Shown in pieces: positions 36,736 through 49,370 of a stretch of 64,000 nucleotides of DNA (positions within the stretch are counted from its first letter, which is position 1; the number at the start of each line of letters is the position of its first letter). Made by a program: the position numbers and the translations under genes. Where the stretch lies: NCBI GenBank assembly GCA_017562135.1, contig QEYB01000368.1, positions 620,001 to 684,000 of the forward strand, in the 5' to 3' direction. This DNA comes from Dipylidium caninum. Its lineage: Eukaryota; Platyhelminthes; Cestoda; Cyclophyllidea; Dipylidiidae. Below the pieces are notes generated by a model. That model was not told the origin of the DNA. It saw only the letters and a program-made list of their open reading frames with translations, and made no database searches.

Positions 36736-39700
36736 ATGATTCGGCCAAAGGTAGCTGATGCTCTTTCGTATCTGGACCAAGTAAAGGCTAGGTTTTCTAA
36801 TCAAAATGCTATTTATAACGATTTCTTGGATGTTATGCGACAATTCAAGGCTCAAACGTACGTTCTATTTGTACTAATCCGCCCCTTAGTATAGGCACTG
36901 ATGTCGTTATTCGACGCGTAAGGGAGCTTTTCGATGGCCATCAAGATCTTATCATCGGTTTCAACACGTTCATACCCCAAGGGTACAGACTAGAAAATAC
37001 AGCAACGGCTTCCAGGCCGCTGAATGTATCGCTCTCTTCTGTCAGTCAAGCTTATTCATCTGACACATCTCCGGGGAAGCTGCCATCATTTTCTGCATTT
37101 CGTCACTCGGAAACTTCATCGCATGAAACGATTCCATGTAGTTCTTCATCATTATCCTACCACTCAATTTCTCAACCCACAGAAAATGCTTTTTATACCT
37201 CTACTATCACCCAACCTCCCGTCCTGCGTTCACAATTGACTACTTCAGAATCACAACCACAACCAATGTTACACGGCTACCAGCATGTTTCTACTCCCAA
37301 CAATCAACCTATTATTGACAGTCATCTGGTGTATCCTCCTACCTTGCAAGCATCGCATCAGCAACAGTCCTATGTCCCCAATGTTCAGCAACAGCAGCAT
37401 AATGCCCAGTCATTCAATCACGCCATTATTTATGTGAACAAAGTTAAGGTAAATTATAAGACGAGATTTATTTTTTCTCCTAGAACCGATTCCAAGCAAA
37501 ACCAGACGTTTATAAGTGCTTTTTGGAAATATTGCAATGGTATCAGCGCGAGCAGGAACACGTTGACACTCATCGTCGTAAACAAGCTGAAATGAAGGTG
37601 TACCAAGATGTAGCCAAGTTGCTCCATGGTCATGAGGATCTATTACAAGAATTCAGCAGATTTTTGCCCGAATCCACCAGCATGGCGTCAGATACGGTAA
37701 TCTCATTTTTTCTTTTATTTTTTTTAGCACGAGACCGGAGGTAGTCGAAGTTCTCAGTATTGTTCAGTGAGCGAGCTCTCTTCCGCTGCACACAACAGAT
37801 TTTCTGCTATTGGTGCTGGTGTTGCATCCGAAATGCCTGCAAGCTGGCACCGTAACTCAAATGAGCCAATCGGCGTATCAGAACCCAAAAAGCTAAAGAG
37901 AATGCCAGCTGCCATTTCATCAGTTCAAGGTTATTCACAAACAGACCAAGTTCCATTGAAAAAATCACGTCAAACTCCAAGAGATACCAGTTTACTTGAT
38001 GCGGGGATTACTGTTACCGGACCCGAGGCGGTCCTGTTACAGAAAGTAACTACGTGTTATTATCTCATTGTCAATGTAGATCAGGAGTGCTTTAGATGCT
38101 GATAATGGTGGACGCTATTATCAGACATTACTTCAAAATATTAATCTCTACAATCGCAAATTGATAGATGAAAAACACTTGATCGAGGCATCGAATTCGG
38201 TTCTTCATAGATACCCCGAACTAGATCGTGAATTTTTTGACATGTTCATTTTACCTCATACTGAGTCTCGAATAAGCGAAGCTGAAGCGGGAACACCGGA
38301 CCGGGATGAAGCGATAACTCCATCAAATTGTTTGCAGGATGAGGAATCTAAGAGATATCTTCCCAAAAATTCTGTTTCCAGCCCCCCCCTCACTGATGCT
38401 TGTGCAACAACAGGAGGGAACAATATTCATCCTCTTACGGGAGCTGATATGGTAGCATTAGTTAGTGAAGTCTCCCAGAAACGGCTTGACTTGGATTTCA
38501 ATAAACTACGTACTTGTGGAGCAAGTTATCGTGCTCTTCCACCGAATTTTCCTCAGCCTAAATGTTCAGGACGTGCAAAGAGCGCGATTGCTCGTGCCGT
38601 ACTCAATGACATTTATATAAGCTTTTCTTCTCTGACATCCGAGGATTCACAGTTTGTGTCATCGAAGAAGAACCAGTACGAGGAAAATATGTATCACACT
38701 GAAGATGAACGCTATGAGGCAGATATGGTAATGGAAGTTAATCGGTCTGCCATGCAGAATTTAATTGTCGTAAAGCGTCGCTTGGATAGAATGAATAGGG
38801 ATGAAATACATAATTTTCGACTTGACGACTACTTAGGAGGAACTTCTGCGATTTTGATGAAAAAGGCTATTCACCGGTAAGATCAGTATTCTTATGTTTT
38901 TCCATTTGTCTCTAGTTTGCTACATCCCTGGCCGATATTTAAATGTAATTACCCTTAAAATGTGTGTTTCTGAGTTGATTACTCATGGGTGATGGAGAGA
39001 ACGATTTCCTCAAATTTTGGATATGGATGTGCTGGAGTGCAATCATGGTTAGACGTATTAGGTTGAAGATATCAAAACAGTTCCTAATTCAGTGAAAATA
39101 GCTTTGAGCAGAGCGCTTTTGACTCATTCAGTCATTCCGGTGGTAACCCTTTTGAAAAATTGCTAATTCAGAGTATACGGAGACAAGGCAGGAGATGTCA
39201 TATATGGGCTTAAAAATTGTCCACAAACGGTGGTGCCGATCGTGATCCAGAGAATGGCTCAGAAAGAGTCAGAATGGAAGGAGGCATTGAGAAAGTTCAA
39301 ACAGTATTGGGCCGATCAAGACGCAAAAAACTACCTTCGGTCTCTCGATCACCAAGGCGCCACTTTCAAGCAACGGGACAATGCGTTCACTCGCCCAAAA
39401 GCGGTTGTCAATCTCATTGAAGGAATTGCACGTGGAGAAAATGTAATCTTTGCATTTAACATGCATGTTTTTACATACGTTATAATTCGGTACTTCTCCC
39501 CATGCCGTGGCGGAATGCGTTTGAAACACCATTGTCAATACATTAGTTTGATGTTTGAGTCCAGTGTTCCCACCTATAAATAATTCTTAGCGCGTCCGTT
39601 GGTCTCGATTATTCAAGTTTCCTGTTGCTGTAATGTTTTTAGTCTGCTTCGTCGGACCCAGTTTCCGGAGATGTTGTTGGTGCGATGCTAGCGAAATCTT

Positions 39701-42700
39701 TGGCCCTCTATTCTTCTTTTACGAGTTCGTTTAGTCCCGCAACACTCGGTTCAGCGTTGAGTCATGTGACTGAAGGCATTGGTGATAATGGTGGAATGCA
39801 TTTGACCCTAGAGTACCCATCCCCTGAGGTGCGTGCATCATTACTTCAAGATGTTTCCTCCCTCATTATACATCATGTCAAAAGGCAATCGAATACAAGC
39901 AAAGAGGATAAGCGAACGATGAAGTTTTTGGTGAGTAACTTATTACTCATTTTTAAATAACTGGTCATTTCTGCCCTATTCATTGACTTTAAACTGGTGT
40001 CACTACTAGAAAGTCGGGGGTTTTTGTTTCTCATTGCTGCGTTGCCTTAACCCCATTTTTTATTATTGTGCAAGGTGCGTACTGTTTTGCAAGATTTCTT
40101 TATGCATGAACGGTTTCCCATGTCTGATGACGAAGCCGAAGATGAGGATTGCGAAGACAATGAAGGCGATACTGAAATCGGGGAGAACGAGATTAGCGGA
40201 GATAACGCGACAATAGTGGGAACTGGAGAGCTAACTTCTAGTAGCATGTCCAAGCGACCACGAAGGATGCGTAACGAAACCCGCCATTTTAAAGTCCACG
40301 AGACAATAAACGGAAATAAAGAAACTTCTCCACCTACTAAGGAACAGACTGACTCAAAACCACATAATCGCTCCAAGGTAAGATTTTTCCGTTTTTAATA
40401 ATCTACGTTAGCTTTGAATCTACTCAGTAGCGATGTTAATTATGCACTATTATCCTATTCAGAGAAAAATATCCGCCACGAATGGAAATACTATCGATGA
40501 TACTGAGAATCCATCTAGGTCGAGGCATCTAATAATGCCAGATGATCTGCCGTCGAGACTACCTGTAGAGGAATATTATTGCATCCTAAACGGAAATAAT
40601 CAATGGTACGCCTTTCTCCGGCTGCACCATCTTCTTTTGACTCGGTTGTCTCAATTGCGATCAAGATCCCAACTAATGCAACAAGAATATGCTGAAGGCG
40701 AAAAGAGCAATAGCCAAGTGGCTGATGTTCTGAGACTCCGTAGAAAGGGCAAGTTTATTTGCCATAAACTTGATACGATGGAAGGATCCTGGTCAAAGCT
40801 TGCAACGAGTTTTCCCTTTCCTTTAGTGCATGCTACCCATTAAACGTACTTTCTAAACTTAGCTAATCTAGATCTGCTTCGTTTACCATATGCCTAGAAC
40901 GGTCGTACTATTGTGGAAGATGCCACTGTTATGATAAACTTTAATACGTACCCTGCAATTCAATAGGGCAAAGTGAACCACAAGATCATTACCCAATGGC
41001 GCTGCAATTGGTCAAGGATCTTTTGGATAATTGTGAAGATGTACATTCGTATGAAGATCGTCTTCGTGATATGTTCGGCATATATGCATATCCGTGGTTT
41101 ACAATGGACCGTCTGATTACTAATCTCGTGCGGCAACTTCACGTGTTGGCCAGCGGGGATGATCTGAGTCAGCAGCTCACATCATTGTTTAGATGTCATT
41201 TCAAGAATTCCGGATATCGGTTACGGACTGACTCCGATGCTGGGGTTACGGAAAAAGAGGATAGAAACTTTTCTCCAGTGTAAGTTTGTACTAAAATAAG
41301 AGCCCGACGCCGGATTATAGCAGTTTGTGTGATTGAATAGTGATTGCATAGTATCCCCTCAATTTTGGGTATTTTCACAACTAGCATTAACGGAATCTGT
41401 GGCCCGCTGAGGACTCGCTACTCTCGCCTGAAGGACGAAGCGCATTATCAACAAGCAGCTTTTTCCGCTTGTCTAGAAGTAGCTGTTGCTTCATCCACCG
41501 ATGACAACGGTGTCTTGCCTAGCTCTAACAACGTCAGCAGTGGTACACAAACAGTCATTCCATCTCGCTCTCAGGTTCCAAACTGCTACACGCTTGTGAT
41601 GCTACGTCAAGCTTCTAGACTCCTTATTCGTCTCCATGACCCCTCATACGTGATCAATACGTGCGTTGGAACGCAACAACATCCCCAAGAGGGCTCAGCG
41701 TATTCCTCTCCCCCTCCCGTAATACTGCCTCCTTCACCTTCCGAGGAGGCACGAGCTGCGAGTGCTCTTAAACGGGCAGAAGAAGGAGATGAGCATGAAA
41801 TACGACATTGGTACGATTATTTGGCTCGATATCTGCTTATCCCAGGTTGTTGGACAGCCGGTCCCGTCTCTGCTGCTCTGGTGGCTCGAGTGAGGCCAGT
41901 ATTTTTGTACCGGAACGTGAGGCGTTGCGTGGAGCGGCTGACACGTCAAGCCGTGGAGAGGAGGAAGGCGGAAATCATTGCAACAGTCGACCCTCAACCA
42001 GAGGAGGTGATTGTTGCTTTTTTTTCATGTGCACACTTTTTCTACTTAACCCTTATAGAGTTTTTTCATAATTTTAAGGTTCTACTAAACAGCCTTATGT
42101 GTGGCACTTCTGAGGTGAAAGGGGAGACACCAGCACAACTCGAGCCTGCCCCTGGTGAACAGGAAAATCTTGAAAATGATATTTGGGAGGTTATGGTCAG
42201 GGTACTTAGAAATAGTCTGACGCGTTCAGAGGTGCGTTTGCCTTTACCACGAAAAACTAATTTTCTGCAGGTGTTCCGTGACACATTCTCGAGCGACTGC
42301 ATGCAGTCAAGCAAAACTATGAAAGGTGCCACTACTGCCCCTAAATCGGCTTACAAGATTAATTGGTCTGTCGGTTCATATGGTATCTTTATTCGAACCA
42401 AAAAGGTAACTCTGGTTTGTCTTACTCCGACTTCGTAGAGTCGACGCGCTAGCCCAAGTGCGAATTCGCGGTCGGTAGAAAAATTTCGGGAATTTCAAGC
42501 TCGGTGGCTAAGCGAACACGGGGAGAAAACGGAAATCGATAAGCTCACAGCCCAGCTGAAAAGAAAATTTGGCGACGAGCACCTATTAGGACCAGCGACA
42601 GAGGGTGCGGGTAACGCCCGGGAAGTTAAGTCTCTCCCGCTCTCTCTCCCGCTCTCGGTCAAGGCGCCTCCGACTGGCGCAGCGCCGCAGAACACCCACG

Positions 42701-42789
42701 AACATCCCGCCCCGGGATCCCCCGTGTCCATTGAAGTTGTACCAGAGACAATCGGCAAATCCCAGCAGCCCGAATCTTCACAGCGCTGA
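36736..42789 (+). CDS. SIN3: SIN3 transcriptional corepressor scaffold
   Basis: Scaffold of the SIN3/HDAC corepressor complex. Exons: 36736-36857, 36890-37448, 37484-37696, 37728-38045, 38080-38876, 39172-39442, 39643-39930, 40075-40377, 40463-40748, 40967-41279, 41385-42006, 42079-42405, 42439-42789. Total is 4770 nt, 1589 residues, in frame throughout. PAH1: [15 protein letters not shown] and [13 protein letters not shown]2: [15 protein letters not shown] and [13 protein letters not shown]3: [17 protein letters not shown]-interaction domain: [33 protein letters not shown]. The C-terminal Sin3a_C region includes [10 protein letters not shown] and FLYRNVRRC. The ATG used lies just before PAH1; the acceptor at 36718 means 5' UTR or coding sequence lies further upstream. 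Five of the introns are 31-35 nt. The intron 40749-40966 uses a GC donor. Confidence 0.92.
40749..40966 (+). other. GC-AG intron in SIN3
   Basis: Donor AAAGG|gcaagt, acceptor caatag|GG. It joins VLRLRRK to [10 protein letters not shown] in phase 1. GT alternatives nearby break the frame or meet a stop. Confidence 0.6.
42007..42078 (+). other. 72-nt in-frame intron of SIN3
   Basis: GT (42007) to AG (42078), length a multiple of three with no stop inside, so the ORF is open with or without splicing. The retained peptide would be Phe-rich and hydrophobic, which argues for splicing. Confidence 0.55.
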
Positions 42790-43155
42790 ATTGACTGCAG
42801 CGCTCGTACGGGGGTAGCCGACGCCTCCCGACATCTCACACTGTACACATCTCCCAGTTGACTGTCACCCGCCTTGTGTTACCCTGTATATTTTTCACCT
42901 TCAGGTGCGCCGTCACGCTCCTCTATACATAGTCCGACCTACCCAAACCCGCCCTGGGTAAATTTGCTAGTTGTCGAAGTATCCTTAGAAAACTCCGTGG
43001 CAATACACTTTGTCGCTTTTCTGGGAGTACCCGCCCGAATTTTTCGGTTAGACCTCATAGCAACATGCGGAACCAGATAAACGTTCGGGGATGGTTATTC
43101 GAGTTATGAGCAGTATAAATATCGCCATTGCCGAATAGGAAAGTGCATAATGATT
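42790..43155. other. Convergent 3' region SIN3 / PRMT5
   Basis: 366 nt between facing stop codons; both 3' UTRs must lie here or overlap. No other feature seen. Confidence 0.6.
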
Positions 43156-46100
43156 TCAAAGTCCGATCTTGTAGGCGGAGCCGGCTGAGTTGTGGATTTT
43201 GGAGGTCGAGGGTTCGGTAGTGGCCCATTCGTACCACACATGATGCTTAGAAACGCAACGCCAGAGATGGAACCTGATCCTCTGACCTGCCTTCACGGGC
43301 ATTGCGGAACTCAGAGGGAAGACCATGGGAAACCACGAGAACATGTTGGGGCTGTGTCGATGGGGATGAGTGCCTTGAGAAAATAAAAGTACATGTTTAG
43401 TTGGGGATTCATGCAATTAAAATGGGAAACTAAATTTGGCCCGTTCACGGTACTCAGCATGATTGTGTCGTACAACACAGCCTCGAAGTATCCAGCGAAA
43501 CCGTGGATTACACCATCGTCCTTGGGCACGAAAGAGAGGCAACAGTAACGAGTGTTAGGATTGGTGTCTATGTCTATAAGGAGGGCAGCGTTAAGTCGCC
43601 TTCAATATCCAGTTTCCATGACAAAGACTGCTACACTTCTGACCTTTCCGGGGATGCTTGAAAGTGAATGCTTTTTCCGGCGCTGTCAATATTTGGCAGT
43701 TTGAAAGTCGGATAACGTAGGGAGTTTCTGTGTGCTTCCGTATGCGTTCCTGAGCATTGGGTCAAAAAAAAAAGTAAAATTAAAATGAAGTTAGTAAGCT
43801 TGACCAAGTGACGGGGAAAACGCTCACATTGTCCAGATATCGGGAGGCCTCGATGTGCATGCGGAGAGATTGAAGAGGGGCTACGTAAGAGGTGTACGAG
43901 ACGGGTATGCTAATGCCATTATCTAAAATGGAGCGGAGTCTTCAATGAGGCAGATCTGTGGGTGTAGTCCGCGATTTCATTCACACGTTCATGAGACCGC
44001 CCCACCTTTAAGCAAGTGTTGAGCGCCGTCGAGGCATTCTGGGCTAAGTTCATTGTCACCGAAAGAACCCAACAACTCGCTCACGAATATGTCCGCCATC
44101 TCCGAAGGTGGGTCCGGTAAACAGCGCATATCACCTGGGACAAGATAAACGTCCTTTCCCGCCCAATCCGTTTGCATACGATGCTGACAAACAAGGAGGG
44201 CTAAACTATTTAACATATGACTACCTCATTAGTCAGGAGGCTAAAAAATCGGTCCTATTTGCACTAAAAACCGCACCAATAATGAAAAAACCAAACCTGA
44301 TCTGCGCAATGGCATGGATACAAGGTACATACTAAAATGTTAGGATCAAATACCACCTACTTTTAGAGTGAGCAGAGCATTGGGGTTTTTCTCAATGACA
44401 TAAACTCTCACTGGGCAACCGGAACGACGGCTGGCCTCTAAACTGGCATCCACAAATGGGCCCTGACCGGCGCCCAAGATATATATGACCTAAGATAGCG
44501 AAGCAAAACGCTAATAAATGATATGATAAAGAAAAATTCCGAGATGACCTACAAATAATGCTATCAAGTATTGACGAGCAAAAACCAAAAAACTATAGAA
44601 AATGTTTAAAACCAAGTTTACAAAATGAGTTGCCAGGGCCGGTAAAAAGACTATGCAGCTTATCTACGCTGCGTTAAGAATGTAGGCTGGCTAGGATGTC
44701 AAATATAATATTTCCCGAACAAAAAACTATTTAAAACTCATTTATTTCCACTAAAATCTCCAAAAAATCACTGGAAAGAAGTGTGAGAATGAATGAACAA
44801 CTGACTTATTCAGTACCTTGCCGCGCACTTACCTGCTTCATGTTAGGATCTAACCTAAAATCAAAATCAGCTGATGATCGATCAAGTCCAACCGTAGCAT
44901 CATGGCCACAACGACGCAATAATGCCAAATAGATGGCCTGAAGGGAATTGTGAAGCATAGATGAGTAGTGGACCATCTTTTTGGTTAAAGGGCCTTAATC
45001 GTTCACTCACTTCTTCATAAGCTTTGTATTTGTATGGATCCATCTCGAAGACGCCGTAAATAGCAGAGGATAAGTTATCCTGAAGCGGTTGCAAAGGTTC
45101 CTGAAGAAAAAAAAGTGACAAACCCATCCATTGCCACAAACGAGACAGGGTAAGCAAGCCAGAGAAATAAAATCAAAAAACACCTATAAATATATAATTG
45201 AAGGATACCTGAAGTTGGTCTTCGAAACCTATCGAATGCTGTTCATAAATCGATTTTCCCTCAACAGTACATTTCCAAACCCAGTTAATATACTTTTGAT
45301 AAACAGTCAAACCACGCTCATGCTGAGTCTGTCCCGTTATCAACACTTGCGCATTTATCTGAAAAAAGAAAATCTCTACAGAATATGAGGAACTGGACGC
45401 AATAAAATGTGGCGGACTCAAGAAGAACCTTGAGGAATTGGCGTAGGAGATGTTGATGGGCTCGAGAAAGAATTGGGAAGCCTTTAGAGTTGGTAATGAA
45501 GAGTTGTGTGGAGAGGGCGAGGCAAGCGACAGGCTCGCTAAGCCAGCGCCTAACAATGCTCTCATCGGGCAAGTCGGCGGGTACTTCCAGGAGTACACCG
45601 AGCGACTGGCAAACCGCAGGCCCCGCTAAACCGACCAACTGGCTCCACCAGTGCCATGGCGATGTCTCCGGACTACCTACCAGCGAAGACGAGAGCGTGT
45701 TGTAACCAATTGAATAACCACATTGTGGGGAAACAAGCGTTGTTATACTACTTGGAAGACATCGAAACAAAAGAAATGAAAAATAGACCTACCAGCACAT
45801 GAGGAAACATCGTTTTCTATGCACATTGGAACAGAAACCCATATCTAGAGCAATTTATTAAGCTAAGAAAAGCAACCTTGATTGGAGTTAACTCAGATTT
45901 GATAAAAGATGTAAGGATCCTCGCTAATTTTACATTATTAACATGTTGAAGGGACACTTTGATGGCGGGAAGTGCTAAATGCGCGGCCCAAGCAAGTTCC
46001 TTTTCTAAACAGTATCCAGATATTTGAGAAATTTTCGGGTCGGTCTGAGTCGCAGTCTAGCCATCTCGATGTCATTCCGACAATACTGCCCCCAATAGAA

Positions 46101-46380
46101 ATACCTAAAAGACTTGAACAGGCATACGGCATACCTTTTTCCGAATATATAAAATCGGAACGCAGGAGGGGAAGCATACCGTCGATATCACGGCAGGACG
46201 AAGGGCATGAACATAGCACAGGAAACAAATCAATTCCAACAAACGCAAATCTTAAAATTACCCATGTAATTAAAATTTAGAATACCCTTCATTTCGAGCA
46301 ACATGTAATTGACTTTGAACATCGTCGAATAAATCAATGCGAAGGCCAACAAGATTACTATTTGTCATGGCACTTGGCAT
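43156..46380 (-). CDS. PRMT5: Protein arginine N-methyltransferase 5
   Basis: Type II arginine methyltransferase making symmetric dimethylarginine on Sm proteins and histones. Fourteen exons (minus): 46380-46286, 46250-46135, 46104-45877, 45844-45793, 45676-45429, 45358-45209, 45100-45011, 44937-44833, 44489-44361, 44183-44006, 43922-43828, 43749-43644, 43573-43454, 43373-43156. About 642 residues (human 637). N-terminal TIM barrel: [34 protein letters not shown]-binding motif [14 protein letters not shown]. Double-E loop: [17 protein letters not shown]-terminal beta barrel: [15 protein letters not shown] and VWYEWA. Exon 3 is one base too long for its neighbours (see 46032-46035). Starts at the upper of two in-frame ATGs (46380, 46368). 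Confidence 0.93.
46032..46035 (-). other. Surplus base, probably in A4/T4 run, PRMT5 exon 3
   Basis: The frame reading [14 protein letters not shown] must shift by one to reach [14 protein letters not shown]. Dropping one A from this run restores a segment of the same length as human PRMT5 and corrects the exon phase. The exact base is inference. Confidence 0.65.
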
Positions 46381-48543
46381 AAAAATACTAAAATTGGTAT
46401 ACAAAACTAAATAGCTTCACTGAAATATGGCTCTGGCAATATGGTTTAGCGCTTTATTAACGCCGCAAAGAGAGCACACAAAAGAGAGCCGATTTTAATA
46501 ACACGTTTAGCGGAATACTGACTAAAAGAGTGGATAGCAAAATTAAATTAGGGCATGAGAAGTTCAACTTGCTGACGTAATTCGCTATAATTCCGACGCC
46601 AACGATATACATAGGCATGGAAAGAGAGTTTCAAATAGGCCCATCAAAAAGCAAGCGATGCGGATCATGGACAAAAGAAACTTCTTGATATAAAACAATC
46701 GTAACGCACAGAGAAGGAGAGTAAAATGTCATGAGGATGGTTAAATTAACACAGAGGTATGCTAAAAGGAATACGAAGCAAGAGAAGCCGGCAGGGATGC
46801 AAAGCGTTGCAGCATAATTTGAAAGTATTCCATGTTATTCGCAGGCACCAATCAGAGTGTACTTAAAAGGTGAAAAAGTTAATGTCATGCTTTATCGGCC
46901 GGCCAAAATAAAACACAGAAAAACTTCGAATGCTTACAAATATGCACGTAGCCTATCTGAGAGTGACTCAGAAACCCCAAATTTATAAGTAAGAATGGTT
47001 ATGCCACATTTTTACGAGGTAAATAAAACTGGAGATGTGCTTTATTCTTAGGCAAGTTTGGAACATTGCAACTTAACATATTGACAGGAGTTGATTATGC
47101 GAGAATGTGAAACTCGAACTCTGAAGTGTGTCTACGCCGTCAGCGTCAACAAAAAAGTGCATAAAGAAATAGGCTAAAAAGAAAAGCATATGGAGACAAA
47201 CCAAGTGCACAGTTTTGTTCGCATTTCAAATGACCATGATGGCGATAAATGCTAAGCCCGTAAAGCGCAAAGTCTACCTCCCAGGCACCTATCGTAACGT
47301 GGAATAGTTGAGCATGGAAATACCTCCCTTCACGGTTAATCACAATTGTATCATCATGCCACATTTTGCTAACTAATTTTACTTCATGCTCTCGCTTTGT
47401 AAATGCCTTTACAAAAAATTAAAATTGCGCTTATATTAGTATGTTGTATCTCCTTGTCCTATTTTTCTGCGTCTTGCAGACGTTTTTATTATAATTCTTT
47501 GATCTTTGATGGCTGAATGAACCTGCGAACGCAATTTAATTTAATTAAGGAAATGTCAGTGCTCCAACGTTGCAGTAACGTATACTGTCAATTGGATAAA
47601 TTTCTCCAAATCAGAAATAATACACAAGGAAATAAAATTGGCTTAATCAGGGCATAGATGCACAAGAAATCCCATTCATGCTGTGTGGTGTAAAAGAGAT
47701 GAAGCCATTTCTAACATGAATGAGACAAATAGGAATCAATGGCACTAATGTAAGTCGAATATCATACGCCATCATTTAAATCATCGGAATCACTCGCGAT
47801 TGAAATATCATCTGCAAAGGGCTGTTTCGTCTGAAGAGAATGTTCAAGGTTCAGACGACTTCGTTGACTTAAACATTAGGAGATGCTTTACGCATTATAA
47901 GCGCGCCACCTCCACTTTCACCCGACTCATCCCTTTTTCCAACTTTTGAATGTGTTGAATAGCAACGCCTCCTGTAAGTCGCTGGATTATTACTAGTCTC
48001 CTACAATAGGGTGTATTCTGTTGAGGTAAACACTTCGAGTTCGATTTCGTGTACTCGAGAGCCGATAAAATGAATAGAAGTAAGGAAATGAGGCTAATAA
48101 TGGTGAAGTTATATTACGCATTTGCAGACTTCAACTTATTTATATACCCAGACATTGACGAAAGTGATTGATCAATTTCGCCTGTGTTAATGTCAAGTAA
48201 GTTGTCTCAGGGAATAAGTAGGTTTTTTTTACGTTCCTAGTGCAGTATAATAAGTGGAGCTAAGAATTCATACTGCTTAATGTTTGCAAATGGGTTTGCA
48301 CCAAATTATTGCTTTTGGCGGAAACGTAACACTGCAAATATAACGTTATGCGCCGTGAATGCAATAAGGGAATTAATGACGCACCGTGGCCATTTCCGCA
48401 GATGGCAAATATGGCGACAAAATTATATTGCGATTTTTTAAATTACATCGTTGCTAAACTCGTTTAGCCAAGGCCGATGAAGTTCAAACCCCGTTTAATT
48501 GACTACAGTTCATTCGGTCTGTATAGGCGGTCGGTACGGTCGG
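46381..48543. other. PRMT5-GINS2 divergent intergenic region
   Basis: About 2.2 kb, AT-rich. One 72-codon minus-strand frame at 47146-47364 shows no recognisable domain and no neighbouring exons. Promoters of both genes are expected here. Confidence 0.45.
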
Positions 48544-49370
48544 ATGGACCCTAATGAGCTGGAATTTTTGGCCGAGGATGAACTCATTACCATAATCCCT
48601 AGATTACGTATGGAAGGCGTTGGCCTCATGGAAAATCGGGTTAATGGCTAATCACTGAGTCTTCGCTATATTTTGCAAAAATTTATGCGTACGACCAAGG
48701 GTTCTTCGCTCGGCTCTTTTTGTTTGCGCTTTTATTTGCAAAAAGTTCTAGTTTTGTTCCTGAGTGTCCTTTACGGTTTGTTAATTCCTCGTAGATCGGT
48801 CCTCTCTATCCTAATATTCCTGCCGATGTTCCGTTCTGGTCAGCTCTTTATTTACGCCAGCAGCAAAAATGTCGCATCGTGCCTCCTGGCTGGTTGACAA
48901 TCTCAAGTTTAACAGAGTTCAAGGAAGCAGAGACCTCTGCTGTTGGTTGCACTGTACCACCCCATCCACACTACGCAGAATTGGCTACTCTTTTGCTTCA
49001 ACATGCTTTAGATGATGTACCCAAGTAAGTTTGTTTTCAAGCGTGCGTATGGTGTTATGGATTAGGGGTATCTCATTCAGACAGACAAATTGGCTCTTTT
49101 TCTCAATTTTCTAGTCATGAACAGATTCGGACTTTGATTAAAGACCTGTGGGATGCCCGCGTCGGGAAATTTGTTTCGTCTGTTAATAATTTTGTCCTTA
49201 GTGGTGCCCCCACCGCTCGTGTTTCGCAATTGACACCCCTTGAATTGGCCACAGCCCGCAATCTTCTGGTTAACTGCCTCGATCAGTTGGCATTTTTGCG
49301 CGCGACAAAGCAACGAAATGCAATCGTTTCTGGAATCACGGAGGGTGGCATGCCGTTAACGGACACGTAG
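48544..49370 (+). CDS. GINS2: GINS complex subunit 2 (PSF2)
   Basis: Subunit of the GINS heterotetramer, which with CDC45 and MCM2-7 forms the replicative CMG helicase. Exons: 48544-48639, 48795-49024, 49115-49370; phases agree, 193 residues (human 185). The start MDPNELEFLAEDELITIIP matches the PSF2 N-terminus. Then GPLYPNIPADVPFWSALYLRQ, KCRIVPPGWL, YAELATLLL and EQIRTLIKDLWDAR. The exon 1 donor (cgg|gttaat) is weak, but it is in phase and puts the conserved GPL block at the right distance. AATAAA at 49447-49452. Confidence 0.92.

Noticed and set aside
47146..47364. 72-codon minus-strand ORF between PRMT5 and GINS2
   Set aside because: No domain, no partner exons and no splice support; left as unannotated intergenic sequence.
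48673..48897. 74-codon ORF inside GINS2
   Set aside because: It is another frame across the GINS2 intron and exon 2.
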